A DNA stretch of 64,000 nt from Proteles cristata cristata (GCA_017311185.1 JAESUZ010001757.1:1054001-1118000); one strand, 5' to 3'; numbered from the stretch's first letter, positions 22,086 to 33,720 are shown. A program made the numbers and translations. Notes: generated from the sequence alone by a model not told the origin.

Positions 22086-22845
22086 GGTTGCTCTACGCTG
22101 CAGGTGGAGACAGATGGGGCCTCATGGTCATCAAGCTCTGCCTTTCAGCCACTCTTCTTGTGGACTTTAGACACCTCCCAGCTTGGAGTCTCAGTCCCCT
22201 CCACAGGTGCACTCCCCTGCATGGGAGCCGCGGAGGCCATGGGATGGGATAAACTCCCCTTCTGTTGCTGTACTGTCCATGCAGTCAGCCCAAAACAGAA
22301 ACACCAGTTGTTTAAATAAAGCAAGTGTCTTTATTTTAAACATCAACTTCATTTTAAAAATCAACTTTTTTAAAGTGGTAGGGTAATGAAGTGCTATCTA
22401 GAGAACTGAAGAAAAGGACTGTTTGCATAACGTAATTATGAAAATTCTAATTCCAGACACTTCCTAAAATAGGAGAGGGAGAGTCAAAACTCACACTCTC
22501 TTGAACCGCACCTCTTTCAAGATTCCCCTCTGCAATTCCATCCAACTTTCAGGGTCAGTAGGTGGGGGTCTCCCCTCACTCACAGGGAGGGTCTTCTTCA
22601 CAGCATCTTCCACTTCCCCTTGCAATGAGCCAAGTTTGTGACATTCTTTCTAAAGTTGTGAGTTTCGTCTGACCAATGAGTGATGTTGGTGACTCAAAGC
22701 CCCTTGTCAGTGGTGGCGATGGTGCTTTCTGATCTGATTTGTGGCTTCACTTTCACACAAATGTGAGCTGCAAACAGATGGGGCCTCGAAGTAGAAGTAG
22801 GGGTCTTATTAAATAGCCTGTCTTGGAGGAGGCCATTCAGTGTGA
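22086..22845. other. Unique sequence with one half of a local repeat pair
   Basis: No gene recognised. The segment 22372-22452 resembles 23858-23935 (listed separately). Confidence 0.4.
22372..22452 (+). repeat. Copy A of a diverged direct repeat
   Basis: Shares with 23858-23935 the order aaagtggtagg, gaagtgctatc, tttgcata and taattatgaaaat; identity by eye is roughly three quarters. Family unknown. Confidence 0.6.
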
Positions 22846-22849
22846 AGGA

Positions 22850-22945
22850 TAAGAGCACAGTATGGAGCTAGACCCCCTGGGGTCCAGCCTTAGCTCTAGT
22901 TAGATCAGCACCTGGTAAGCATTGGATAAATACCTGCTATCATTA
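22850..22945 (+). mobile_element. MIR SINE remnant with internal deletion
   Basis: The pattern gagcacagtatggagctaga, ...ccagccttagctct, then cacctggtaagcattggata matches the ends of MIR with the middle missing. Confidence 0.55.
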
Positions 22946-23857
22946 TGTGGGTGCATAATAATTTCTGGGAATGTTTCAGAATGGGGTTGCCTTGTGAATT
23001 TAAAGAGCAATTTGTCATGATTAGCTTGGAGTCTGGTGCAGATTCACGAACAGGAAAAGTAACATTTATGTTTAAGAGCTCCAAAACTCTTTGTGCTATG
23101 CAGAAGAGAAGTCAAGATTTCTTGGTGCGTCTTCCTCAACCCCAGTGTTCTGACCTCACATGGAGGCATTAGCATCTTGAATTGTTTAGAAAAATCAACA
23201 CAGCTTTCCCATTGTTTGAATTCTCATTATTGAAGAGTTGACTTGTCATGGTGCTCTTTTCCGATTGCAAACATTTGTCAAATGGGACATCGTTGTTAAT
23301 TTCCTTCTTAAAAATGATGGGATAGAGGAGTTGGCATGAAATAGTTTCCATGTAATTGTATAACTATAAGGAATAGAATCAAGCATTCAAATGAGCTACA
23401 TACAGATTGGCAGAGGATTTTGGCATTGGCGTTTCTCTTTTGAAAGATATGCTAATTGCAATAAGGTCTTTTTTGTTCAGGGGTACTTAGAATAGCTCTC
23501 AGTAAGTGTGGGATCATTGAGAATAATACTCCTCAAGTCACCAGATATTCTGTGTGGGGAGTTGATCCTGTGATGGTTCCTGGCTGGTCCTGCACTGTGT
23601 ATCTGCTATCATGGTTTTAGGAGCTGTTTAATTTGGTCCAGACACTAAGAAAATGGGAATCCTGTTTTGAAAAGTGCCAAAACTTAAACAAATAGGGAGA
23701 ATTTTTAATCATCACATCAGGTGGAATTTGTATGCCAGAATTTACCCAAAAAAAAAAAGAGAGAGAGAGAGATCTTTATCATATCAGTTAAAATTTTTGT
23801 GTGGATTTAGAACATTTTTAAGCTTTCTATGAAATTTAAGAAGTTTTTTTTGTCTTT
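22946..23857. other. Unique sequence
   Basis: No repeat or coding feature assigned. A short A-run followed by (GA)n occurs at 23748-23772. Confidence 0.45.
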
Positions 23858-23935
23858 AAAGTGGTAGGTAAGGAAGTGCTATCCAAAGACGTAGGAAGAA
23901 TAACTATTTGCATATATAATTATGAAAATCCTAAT
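23858..23935 (+). repeat. Copy B of a diverged direct repeat
   Basis: Partner of 22372-22452, about 1.49 kb apart in the same orientation. It may be a local duplication or two copies of an unrecognised ancient repeat. Confidence 0.6.
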
Positions 23936-24044
23936 CAGAAGAAACTTAGAAGGTCATCTATTGCAACGTTTCATAAAATGTTGGCATCCCTTCAAAGGTA
24001 TCCTTGTTGGAGATTGCTCTGTGCTATAACAGGGAAATATATAG

Positions 24045-24310
24045 CCATAGGAGCCAATGGACTGGGGCCTAAATACCAGAGCCATCACTTCCTGGATATT
24101 TGACCTAAGTCAAGTTGGTTAATTCCTATTAGTCTCCATTTCCCCATCCATAGAATGGCAAGAATTAAATGAGATTATACATAATATATATAAATATAAG
24201 TAAAGTGTTTAGCCCTATATGCCTATGTGTGTCATGATAAATGCCATATAAACCACTTAGCCATAGTAAGTTCTCAATAAAACATAATAAAAGCAAAGCT
24301 ATGTAGAACT
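24045..24310 (+). mobile_element. MIR SINE
   Basis: Reads ccagagccatcacttcctgg, then tttgacctaagtcaagttgg, tccatttccccatccataga, aaatgagattatacataa and aaagtgtttagccct. This is the MIR order from core to 3' region. Confidence 0.8.
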
Positions 24311-24439
24311 TGTAGTTCTATGACTATTTTCTTTTCTATCTACATTAAAGAGTTGTTATTAGAAATCAATTTATAATATTTAAAGCACCTAGCACATGGT
24401 GGATGTTCCATAAATTATATAGGTCAGTATTATTTCTTC

Positions 24440-24985
24440 CACATTTTTATTCTACATCATTCATTCATTCATTCTTCAAATATTTATTACTGTATACTGG
24501 CAGTTTGAGGGGATCCAATGAATCCTACACTTACGTTCCCTGTTCATTTGGAAGCAGTTGGTTTGAGGAGGTTTGAGGGAGATAGGTAGAGGGAGGCCAG
24601 GAGTTTGGGGCCTAAGGAACAGGCAGATAATAATATAATTGACTGAACTAGGGCAAATCAAAACCACAAGGCTTTGGGGTGGAGGATGAGGAAGGGAAGT
24701 CAAGAGATCTATTTTTCAAATATGAAGTTTGAGGTGCTCATGAAACATTCAAGTGAAAGCTCATAGAGATAGTTGAATATATGAGGCTAGAGATGATTCT
24801 TGGCAGAGAAAATAATGGGTTCATTATCACATAAGCATGGCATTTAAAACAATGAAACGGGATGACATGCTAAAGCAAAAGTATGCAGAAAGAGAAGAGG
24901 ACCCCAAACTAAAATCTGAGCAGCATTTAGAACTTGCTAAAGCACGGGTAGCTCAATAATTTGTAGGAAGCCAATGTCATGGTTG
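24440..24985 (+). mobile_element. Ancient L2-like repeat, 3' half
   Basis: Begins with (ATTC)n and tcttcaaatatttattactg, and later reads aagtttgaggtgctcatgaa, acattcaagtgaaagctc and gttgaatatatgaggctaga. It belongs to the same old repeat family as 37440-38480. Family assignment is from memory and uncertain. Confidence 0.55.
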
Positions 24986-26185
24986 GATAGCTCAAATGTT
25001 TAGGGTGTTTCATTTTGAGTCCGCCCCTTCGGAATTTCAAAATACTGGCCTTTTTGAAGCAACACAGAACAAGTTTGTTTCTTCAAGTAGATGAGGAATC
25101 TTCTTGTATGTCTTCTATCGGACTTCTCTCTTTCAGCCAAGAAATAACCAGATGTCCTTGAACATGGCTCCGAAGCAGACAGAGATCACCCAGACCTTAC
25201 CTTCTCACCTTGATCAGCCAGCCATCTGCAAGACTTCTAAGCAAATAAAGAGTGAGATGGAGTAAAAGGAAAACTGTTGAATTACTTTCAAAATCCACTG
25301 CTGCTTAATGAATCATGATTGTGGATATAACCAGAGTATGGAAATGGTCCTTTAGAAAAAAGACCATTCTATAGTCAGCTGTGTTCCCAGCAGCTTAAAA
25401 AATATGGAGCGGGAAGGCATTCTCTGGCGACATTGAAACAGCTACAAATCAGTTGGACTTCCGCTCGAATTAAGACAGGCTGTTCATGTTTCTCTGAGTT
25501 CATGACTCCAGCTAGTTTATCTGTCTTTGCCCCGTCCTGGTTTTGATTCCCATGTCACAACTCTGATTTAATGCATTTGTTACTCAGCTATGTGATCTTA
25601 TATTTGGAATTCATTAAATGTCCTTGGCACCACCCAAACTCTGTACTCAATTTCCCATTTTGAACCAAACATGTACTTGCTATTTGTTTGGTACTTAGGT
25701 ATTTATCCTAGATTCGGGTCTTGCTGTCTCCTGACATGTATAGAGAAAGTCGTGCAAAAACAGGGACTGTGAGTAAAAATGCCAGCCATTAGACACAGGT
25801 CAGATCTTCCTCTCATACTCTGTATGAAACTGGAGATTCATCTGCACTGGCTTATTTTTAGACACCTATGCATGTTTAACAGTGCTGCTACCTAGTACTT
25901 TCTTAACCAAGGGACAGATGAGTAAATAAGTCAGACCATTCCAACCTAGCAGGTCTGTGAATAGTGGTATAGGTGTGGGTACTAAGTATCTGACCAGGTA
26001 GTTGGTTGAGGTAAATTTCTCAGGGTACCATGACACAGAGTAGAATGTACCTCCCTTTGTAGTGCCAACCTTCATCAAAAATAGGAACATAAATGGGGTC
26101 CCTTTTTGGTGTGGCTCTTCCCACTACTTTTTTTATGAGTTACTCTCTCATTGACCCTCCTCTTAAGAACATCATCTACCTCCTT
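24986..26185. other. Unique sequence
   Basis: No feature assigned with confidence. At 25129-25265 the sequence after ctctctttcag is open for about 40 codons and ends gagatggagtaa. It has an acceptor-like start but no donor and no recognisable product. Confidence 0.35.
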
Positions 26186-26189
26186 CTCT

Positions 26190-26380
26190 AAGCAATGCTT
26201 TTGAACCCTGGCTACATCAAAATAATAAGGAAGAGCTTTTAAAATATATGTAGGATATTCTTTAGGAGATTTTGATTCAGTAGGTCTCAGGTGGGGCCAG
26301 AACTCTGCATTTTCTCACGTGCTTTCTGCAGTTTTCTAAACCCGACCAACCAGATTTGGGAACCACACTTGCAAAGAATT
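26190..26380. mobile_element. MER5A-like hAT-Charlie remnant
   Basis: Contains gagcttttaaaatatatgta, gattttgattcagtaggtct, caggtggggccagaactctg and tttgggaaccacacttgc. These match the MER5A order. Confidence 0.7.
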
Positions 26381-26828
26381 CAAGTTAGGGACACGAGGTC
26401 ATGGCCTCATGGACCACATCTCCTCTCTATCTCACTCTATCTGGTTAACTACTACGCAGTAGTTGTGTTGCTCAGTTTGTTCCCACTCTGACCATCACTG
26501 CTCTTTGGACTGTTCTGATTCTCAGGTCTTAATGGATTTACTGGTTTCTCTAGATTCTCTGATCCAAGTAATCCTTTTAATACCTTGTTCCAGTTCACTG
26601 AGAAGAGGTATAAATTTTGTTCCTGTAGTTTGATATGTGACAAGGTGCAATGACTGTACTTATCAAATATCTGTGCACTATGGATAGTTCTTAGCCCTCC
26701 ATTCCCTACCATGTTACTGGCTCTAGCCAAGAGATTGAGAGCTGTAGAGAACACATAATTTGGGGGCTTAGACGATTAAGAACTGGTGTGACTTTACGTC
26801 CCTCTTCTCTTTTATAGCAACAACATAT
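26381..26828. other. Unique sequence
   Basis: A 100-codon minus frame at 26452-26754 has no recognisable motif. Nothing else seen. Confidence 0.4.
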
Positions 26829-26829
26829 T

Positions 26830-27010
26830 GAGATGATATCATCACAAAATGGAGGCAGCTCGCATCACTGAGTCATGGATGAAGAGGAGTCCTTGTCAGT
26901 CTCCATCATGTCTCTCTGTGAGCAGTAAATAATTTTCTTTTTCTGGGCCACCAAGACTTCAGAATTCATTTGTTACTACAGGATGGCCTGTTCTGTCCAA
27001 AACTAAACAG
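26830..27010 (+). mobile_element. LTR remnant, MLT1-like
   Basis: The segment gtgagcagtaaataattttc, gggccaccaagacttcagaa, ttcatttgttactacag follows the 3' end of MaLR-type solo LTRs (poly-A signal region, then 'gccactgagatttt...gtttgttacagca'). Highly diverged. Confidence 0.5.
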
Positions 27011-27540
27011 AAACCATGACTTCTGGGTGAAAGGTAACCAAGAGAACTGAGCCCAAGCCATCACAATGCACTGCCCTAATTTCTTGTTCTCTTTCCTTTC
27101 CAATTCACACATAGACATCCATTTAACACCACAGAGGACAAATCATGATAGTTCCACAGGGCAAAACAACTGTGCTGAGTAGTGAAAAAAAATGCACCTC
27201 CCACTTAAATGGTGATTGTTATTTCAGACAAGTCACTTTTAATTGTCTTTAATTTCCTAAATGTTTCTCCTAACTTTTGGACATTCCATGCCAAAGGTGG
27301 TGATCTTGGGCAGGGAGCTGAAATGCATGAAGCAGGCAGATATAAGATATAGACAATGGCAGGGGCTGGTACCCGGAAAAGGACAGGTAGAAGAAGGCTT
27401 AATCATCTAAAGGTATTCAACTCAAATCAAAGAAAATAATAGCTTTACCTTAAGGAAAAAGCTGGAGCCCCAAACATCGGTCTGCCATTGTGGTGACGGC
27501 CTGGAGCTCTGTACCCACTGAATTTCTTGTCAGATGGAAG
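27011..27540. other. Unique sequence
   Basis: No feature recognised. Confidence 0.45.
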
Positions 27541-27544
27541 AGCC

Positions 27545-28150
27545 ACTTTTCAGATTTTATTACGCATATGACAAAATACTACACAGCTGTTAAAAAATGT
27601 GATGTGGAAAAGTAACGACTGACAGAAAAAATATATTTGTAAATAAACATACTCCATATGTATTTAAAACTACAAAATGGGGTGCTTGGGTGGTTCACAC
27701 AGGTAAACATCGGCTCCTGGTTTCAGCTCAGATCATGATCTCATAGTTCGTAAGTTCGAGCCCCATGTTTGAGCTTGGGATTCTCTCTCTCTCTCTCTCT
27801 CCCTGTCTCTCTGCCCCTCTCTGGCTCAGGCAGGTGTATGCATGCGCTCTCTTCTCTCTCTCAGAATAAACTTTAAATAAAAGGGAATAAAATGCCTATA
27901 TTAAAAAATTAAAATTAAATTACAAAGAAGCTATAGTATAACACAGTTTTGTAAAATAAACTGCGTAGGAAAAAGACTAGAAGTAAGGTATGTGCACCAA
28001 GTTAAAAGAGTTAACATTCACTTCTAATTACCAGAAAGGATATCTCTGGGTTGTAAGATTATATGGTTCTTATTGATTTCTTTTATTTTTGTATATTTTC
28101 CATCTCTTCCAAAATAAGCACGTGTTGTTTTAGTAATCAGGAAAAAGATG
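27545..28150 (+). mobile_element. Old LINE-1 (L1M-type) 3' end split by a SINE
   Basis: The left part (atgacaaaatactacacagc, aaatgtgatgtggaaaagta) and right part (aaaaagactagaagtaaggt, taccagaaaggatatctctg, aataagcacgtgttgtttta) fit an old L1 3' UTR in plus orientation, separated by the SINE at 27679-27890. Confidence 0.65.
27679..27890 (+). mobile_element. Older CAN SINE
   Basis: Forward diverged copy (ggggtgcttgggtggttcac head, cgagccccatgtttgagc) with a long CT body and an ataaactttaaataaaa tail. Confidence 0.9.
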
Positions 28151-28928
28151 TTATCTTAAAAATTCATATTTGAGAATAAAGGGCAAATATATAAAGATAG
28201 AAGTTATGAGATTTTCTACCATTTTTATTCTAAGTGCATACTTTCTAATGTGTTATATTGTGTGTGGTGCATTTTCAGTCTAGCAATGACTGTGCTAAAT
28301 TATATAAAAACTAACCCGGAACTGCCTGCCATTCATCTGCAAATTCTGGTTAAGTTGAAACATACATATTTATTATGTATGTTTTATTCAGAAGGAAATT
28401 TTGCCAATTTTAATGATTATCCTAACTACCTTGCAACAGAGAACAAATCACAACTTAAAAATACATCAACAAGGGACAAGTTATAACAGACAATAAAAAA
28501 CATGCTGCAATTACAGCCATTGAAAGAATGCAAATAATTAAGATCTTTTGTTCTCCAAACTTTTCCACTGTTTATTCATTGGAATGGCTTGGCATTAAGA
28601 ATTCACAACTGGCCTGAGATGAATTCATTAAACTCTAATCTGATTAGGATTTTCTTTTTTCTCTGCGTGGTCAGGTGGCAATTTTGGCTGGACATTATAA
28701 ATGTTTACGCCATGTCAGGTACAGTAACATAACTTTGCCTACATATTACATAATGAGAACACAATTCTCAGGTGTCAATCCTAAAATGGCAACTCTAGTT
28801 AATAGAATTTCACTTCTGTCACATAATCTTCAGCATGTGAGTCTTACTTTTAATATACATATGCACCAGAGCCAGACGTGTATAATTTCCCAGAGCCACT
28901 ACCAGTTAAATATAAGTTGCTTTTTTAA
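28151..28928. other. AT-rich unique sequence
   Basis: No feature recognised. ORFs of 78 and 87 codons (28250-28486, 28675-28938) lack support. Confidence 0.4.
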
Positions 28929-28940
28929 AACAACATAAGG

Positions 28941-29159
28941 GGCGCCTAGGTGGCTTAGTCAGTTAAGCGTCCGACTTTCGCTTAGGTCATGATCTCGTGG
29001 TTCGCGGGTTCGAGCCCCGCGTCGGGCTCTGTGCTGACTGCCAGCTCAGAGCCTGGAGCCTGTTTCAGAGTCTGTGACTCCCTCTCTCTCTGACCCTCCC
29101 TTGCTCACGCTGTCTCTCTCTCTGTCTCTCCTAGAAATAAATAAAACATTAAAGACAAC
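28941..29159 (+). mobile_element. Young CAN SINE, first of a three-SINE cluster
   Basis: Forward full-length copy of the young type. The 12-bp duplication aacaacataagg is at 28929-28940 and 29160-29171. CpGs are largely intact. Confidence 0.95.
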
Positions 29160-29171
29160 AACAACATAAGG

Positions 29172-29425
29172 AGGAGCACCTGGGTGGCTCAGATGGTTAA
29201 GCCTCTGACTTCCGCTCAGGTCATGATCTCTCATTCCCTATTCAATTGGATTGTTGCCAGGACCTATGCTTTTAGAGCCCCAATACTCTTACGCACGGGG
29301 CTCTCAGCTGTTCATGAGTTTAAGCCCCGCATCCGGCTCTGTGCTTTCAGATTCCGTCTCTCTCTCTTTCTGCTCCTCCCCTGCTAGTGCTCTGTCTCTC
29401 TCTGTCTCAAAAAATAAACATTAAA
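29172..29425 (+). mobile_element. CAN SINE carrying a foreign 69-bp insert
   Basis: Head gcacctgggtggctcagatg, then a normal body up to ggtcatgatctc at 29230. Foreign sequence follows to about 29310, after which the SINE resumes (gttcatgagtttaagccccg) and ends in an aaaaaataaacatt tail. It lies directly after the first SINE's target duplication. The insert is listed separately. Confidence 0.9.
29228..29296 (-). repeat. Inverted copy of 30154-30222 inside a SINE
   Basis: The 69 bases match the reverse complement of 30154-30222 with four substitutions and no gaps. Shared core: gccaggacctatgctttta. The breakpoint overlaps the SINE by a few bases (ctc). About 13 bases after the copied segment (from ggggctctcagct) come from neither the SINE consensus nor the donor. 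Confidence 0.92.
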
Positions 29426-29446
29426 AAAATTTTTAATGACACAAGA

Positions 29447-29632
29447 AATGCCTGGGTGGCTCAGTCAGTTCAGCATCCCACTTCAGCTCAGGTCATGATC
29501 TCACAGTTCATGAGTTCAAGCCCAGCATTGGACTCTGTTGTCAGCGTAGAGCCCACTTCAGATCTTCTGTCCCCCCTTCTCTCTCTCTGCACCTCCCCTG
29601 CTCATACTCTCTCTTACATTTATTTTTAAAAT
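29447..29632 (+). mobile_element. Older CAN SINE, third of the cluster
   Basis: Forward copy (gcctgggtggctcagtcagt head, 5' end slightly truncated) with a diverged duplication aatgacacaa / aatgacataa at its flanks. Confidence 0.9.
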
Positions 29633-30153
29633 GACATAAATCTCTCCTAAACAAACCCCAAACCCCCAAAACTCTCCTAAGTGTTTTTTTATCTAAATAA
29701 ATGTTGAGTTAGTGTAATTTGGAGTTAGATAGCAAGATAGGCGAAAAACATGGTAAGGAAGATCACTTGACAGGAAAGAGGAATGCAGCCTAAGGTCAGT
29801 TAGATAAGGAGAATCACAAAACCATCTGGAAAAGCTTTAAATTAGATATACAATACAATTAAGACCCAATAAAACCTTCAAAATTGACAAGCAAGTGTGA
29901 GTCACCTTGCTCTGCTGCTGGGCAGAAAAGACTGTGGGGACACAAATGGCCACTTACTAGATGCTATCACAGCAGTCACTGCTGGGTGACTCTATAAGCA
30001 CAAATAAACATCAGAAAATTTCCATCTTGGTGAATTCACCCAGAATTTTATAGTCAAGAAATCACCTAGGGAGAAAAACAAAATGTTGGTCTGCTATCAA
30101 CATAGTTGCAAATTTTATGTTATTTCAAAAAATGAAATTGTATCTCTGTTTAT
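29633..30153. other. Unique sequence
   Basis: No feature recognised. Confidence 0.45.
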
Positions 30154-30222
30154 GTGCGTAAGAGCATAGGGGCTCTAAAAGCATAGGTCCTGGCAACAAT
30201 CCAACTGATTAGGGAATGAGAG
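30154..30222 (+). repeat. Donor copy of the inverted templated insertion
   Basis: Lies in sequence that is not part of any repeat I recognise, with continuous flanks. It is therefore the likely source of the copy found in the SINE at 29228-29296. Confidence 0.85.
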
Positions 30223-33200
30223 TTAAGACACAAATGGAAAGGTCTCCACACTCCACATGTTCTGGATGAGATATGGATCCCAGTAAAAAGTAAGCTTAAC
30301 GCTCTGGATAGTTCTAGAACAGTGGCTTCCGAGGGCTCTGGGCGCTCCTCAGCCACAGCGCAGGAGCAGTCTTCATGTGCCTTTCCCCATAGCAGGCCAC
30401 CATCTGGAGCGGCAGCCTGTTTAATGGGAACTTGCTCTGTACTAAGAAGAATTTAATTACACTGACTTTGTACCGTTTACTCTGTCAGTGTTTGGCTTCA
30501 TAACTACGATCTTAGAAGCTGAATATTAAAAATAGACGCCAAACTGGCTGTCAGCCTAAGAACGATGGGCAGCATCATATGATCAAAATAGGCAAGGTGA
30601 CAGAGTCATTTGATCTTTGGAAGATGTTCTCAAGTGTATAAAGACACCAAAATGAACGGTCCTCAACTGAAGAGATCCAATACATTTTATTCCCTCCAGA
30701 GACACACCTGTGTTTGCCATACAGTGATACGACTCCATTTCTAAGTCTGCAACATGGTGAAAGGAACAGAAAACGCGTCTCCGTCTTAAGCTTCAGACCA
30801 CTGGGGACTTGAAGGGAGATCAAAGAAGCGCTTTCCTCTCTTGACTTATTTTAGTTTTTGGTGCTTAACGTGCAGTCCTCACATTAAGAAGCTTAGTTCC
30901 ATGAAGCGCCTTCTGGGCCAGAAGATAAGACTTTCTTTCCCCTGAATCACGTTTCCTCAATGAGTTTTCAAAGCTGAGGTATAAGCCTTTTAATAGAATT
31001 ATGCACAATTTCCCTCAACTCCACATGTTTTCCACACTAAATAGCACTTTGAAGAGATGCTGTATTTGCAAATGTCCACGTCAGGAAAGGAAAGCTAGAA
31101 GCGGCAGGCAGTGAGAGGAACAGCAACGACATCCCCACCTTGGGTTCCATTTGCTGCTGAGGTCGTTTTGTGCAAACTGAAAGCAGTGTCTCCTTCTGGA
31201 AAGGTCAAACTGACTGGGATGAAAACACTGACCGGTCATTGGGGGATTATCCTCCTGGCAGGAGTGGAACCGGGATCGAATGCACCTCACTCCTGATTGA
31301 ACTGTCTGGATGACAGGATAAAAACATCTAAGGGTCAGGCCAGGACGATGAGCCCAGGGTAGCAAAGATGTTTGCACCCCTCCTAAAATGGAGATACGAA
31401 AGTACATGTCCACAAAGGCCATGGCTCGGTGAGAAACAATTTCCTATTTCCTAGTTTTTCTCTTAAAATAATGGATGATAGTTTCTTTGAAATGAGACTT
31501 AGGAAAAGATGACCGTAAATAATGTCTCCATCATGAGTGCTCTTAGCACATCAGACCTGCCAAGACCCCTCGTTCAGCAAATGATTAGAATATTTGCATG
31601 TGGCAAATGGAACACAGAGAAGCACAGCGACTGTTCTGATTCTGTAGTTCTCTCACGCCTTCTGCGGATGGGCTGGACGAAATCACACATTTGAAGCAAC
31701 CGCGGACTCTAGGGCACCATCTTAGCGTTAAAGTCACTCGTGAGAACGAAACGGCTGATTTGAGAGCAGTATTTTGGGGCGCAGGTAATATAGCAATGAG
31801 AAGACGGTATGTATGTTTCGAGCAGGGTCTCCCTAGCAACCTCTATGCCTAAAAGTTGCTGATTTTAGGTCCTCTTCTCCATAGAATCAGTGCTTGAAGA
31901 GGGGACGTTTAGCAAATCCGTTTCTGGACAAAAACAAACAAACCAGGGCACAAGAGAGGTGCAGCGTGTGGGACCCCCGCCAAGTTTTGATTTTGACCCC
32001 CATTTAGCTACCCAAGGGTCAACAGCTGAGGGTGACATTTATTGGCGGCGAGCCGTCTCCTAATGACATGGGCTCGGCTGAAAACCCAACTCTAATCACC
32101 TTTCAAAAATCTACTTTTTTATTTAAAAACACACGCGAGATGATAAAACCCAAAAATCCTCCAGCCCTTTCTCCCAGCATCACGTCGGCCTTGAGCCCAC
32201 TGTCCACCTGACGTGCCCCGTGAAGCAGTTCTGTGCTGGGAGGTGAGTCCCTCACCCAGAACTTGTTTGTTGCCATCGTCTACACAGTGTGCACATTCAG
32301 CGAGCGTCTCCGCCAAGGAGTCAAAGTCAGGAAGCGGCAGTTTCAAATGTGTAATCTGGATTTCAAAAGAAAGTTCCTGGGCTTCTGGCACATCTGAGTG
32401 TGCGAAGCCAAGACGGGCTTTACTGTCACTGTCCCAGCTGCCATGTAACTTCTCTTGCAAGCTGCTTGATGTTTATCCAGTGTGAAAACTGACATCTCTA
32501 GGTCTGCAGAAGTGGAGGAGTAGCTTCCTTGATTTATTTGTTCTTGTTCATGTTCAATTATGATTAGAAGCCACCTCTACACAGCTGCTCCAAAATTCGT
32601 ACCATGTTTGCTTCTGGGATTTCTTCTAATGGCACTGTTCAGTGGGGTAACATTAATATTACAAAAAAGGAATCCCTTTTTACAGTTTAGCAAGAAGTAG
32701 ATGGTGTTCTTTTATTAAAAATGGCTGAAGGCTGCAATGTGTAGGTAATTAGTTAAGTCGTGCGAAGTTTAGCCTTAGCGTGTATTTTCCCCTAGAGAAA
32801 ATTCTTATATGAGCAGAAAGACAAATATGAAAAATTAAATCAAACCCACAGCCTACCTTACCAAACGAATTCTGATCAGCATAACAATACCCTCTCTGCT
32901 GCTGGTAAATTTCTAAAAAAAAAATGTGACTCTGCACTTTGGTCTGAAATGATGTAAGGTTACACGAAGAAAATATATGGCTGTTCATGGGGTTTTTGTT
33001 TTGTTTAGTTTTTATTACCCCACCCCCGCCTCCTCTGATTAACAGATACTTCATAGGCACAGATAAACTTCATGTTCTTTTCCAAGAAGTTTCTGCAACA
33101 GTTTTTGGATGGGGTCATATTACAACTCTAAATATTAATAACACGGCAGGGGGAAAAAAAGAAAGGCAAGCTGTTGGTACGTGTGGGTATTAGCTTGCAG

Positions 33201-33605
33201 TTTTGAAACCAACTGAGCATCTGTAAACTCTGGGCACAGTTCACAGATGACTCTGGTGATGCATCCAGTTCCTACTGGTTTTGCTGCCTGAGTTAAAAGC
33301 ACCCAGTTAAAACAAACAAACAAATCTCCTGATTGGCTGCCTTTCGTCATTACAGAAGGTCAGGAATGACAAGGAGACAGGATAGGGCCCCAGGGAAAAA
33401 AAGATCAGTCATACATCAGATACGTATTTTGACTATACTGTAACTGTGACCATAAATGTGAGTGATTGAGTGGATCACTTTCAAACTGCGGATTCAGAAT
33501 TTTTAGATTCAGAGTAAACCATTTGCCAGTGCATTTATCATCTTTAATGTGTGTTTCATCTTAGAAATATTAAATACTGGCTTTTTCTTTATTTCCTGCT
33601 TTCCT
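30223..33605. other. Longest repeat-poor block, somewhat CpG-richer
   Basis: No SINE or L1 insertion is visible for over 3 kb, and CpGs are more frequent than in flanking DNA (for example around 30340, 31085-31130, 31640-31760 and 32040-32340). Open minus frames lie at 31081-31422 (113 codons, acceptor-like ctccattttag inside) and 32119-32472. No protein is recognised. It could be a regulatory block or hold unrecognised exons. Confidence 0.4.
32119..32472 (-). other. Open frame of about 117 codons, coding status unclear
   Basis: From the stop codon at 32473-32475 the minus frame is open through residues such as LSFEIQITHLKLPLPDFD and SLAETLAECAHCVDDGNKQ. It ends at a TAA (32119-32121) that overlaps an AATAAA motif. 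There is no ATG at the 5' end; the first in-frame candidate would be TTG. Upstream in another frame there is a good acceptor-like site (ccacttctgcag near 32500), but a stop separates it from this frame. Composition is balanced and protein-like, but no family is recognised and chance is quite possible. Confidence 0.2.
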
Positions 33606-33609
33606 TAGT

Positions 33610-33720
33610 AGAACTAAGAGCTAAGGAGTCTGGACTTGCTTTATTTACTCCTCCAGCTCTAGACCCAGACCAGTGCCACGTACATAGTTGTTACTCAATA
33701 AATGTGTGTTGAATAAATCT
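33610..33720 (+). mobile_element. L2/MIR-type 3' end remnant
   Basis: Contains gtgccacgtacatagttgtt and actcaataaatgtgtgttga, the typical 3' end shared by L2 and MIR. Confidence 0.6.
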
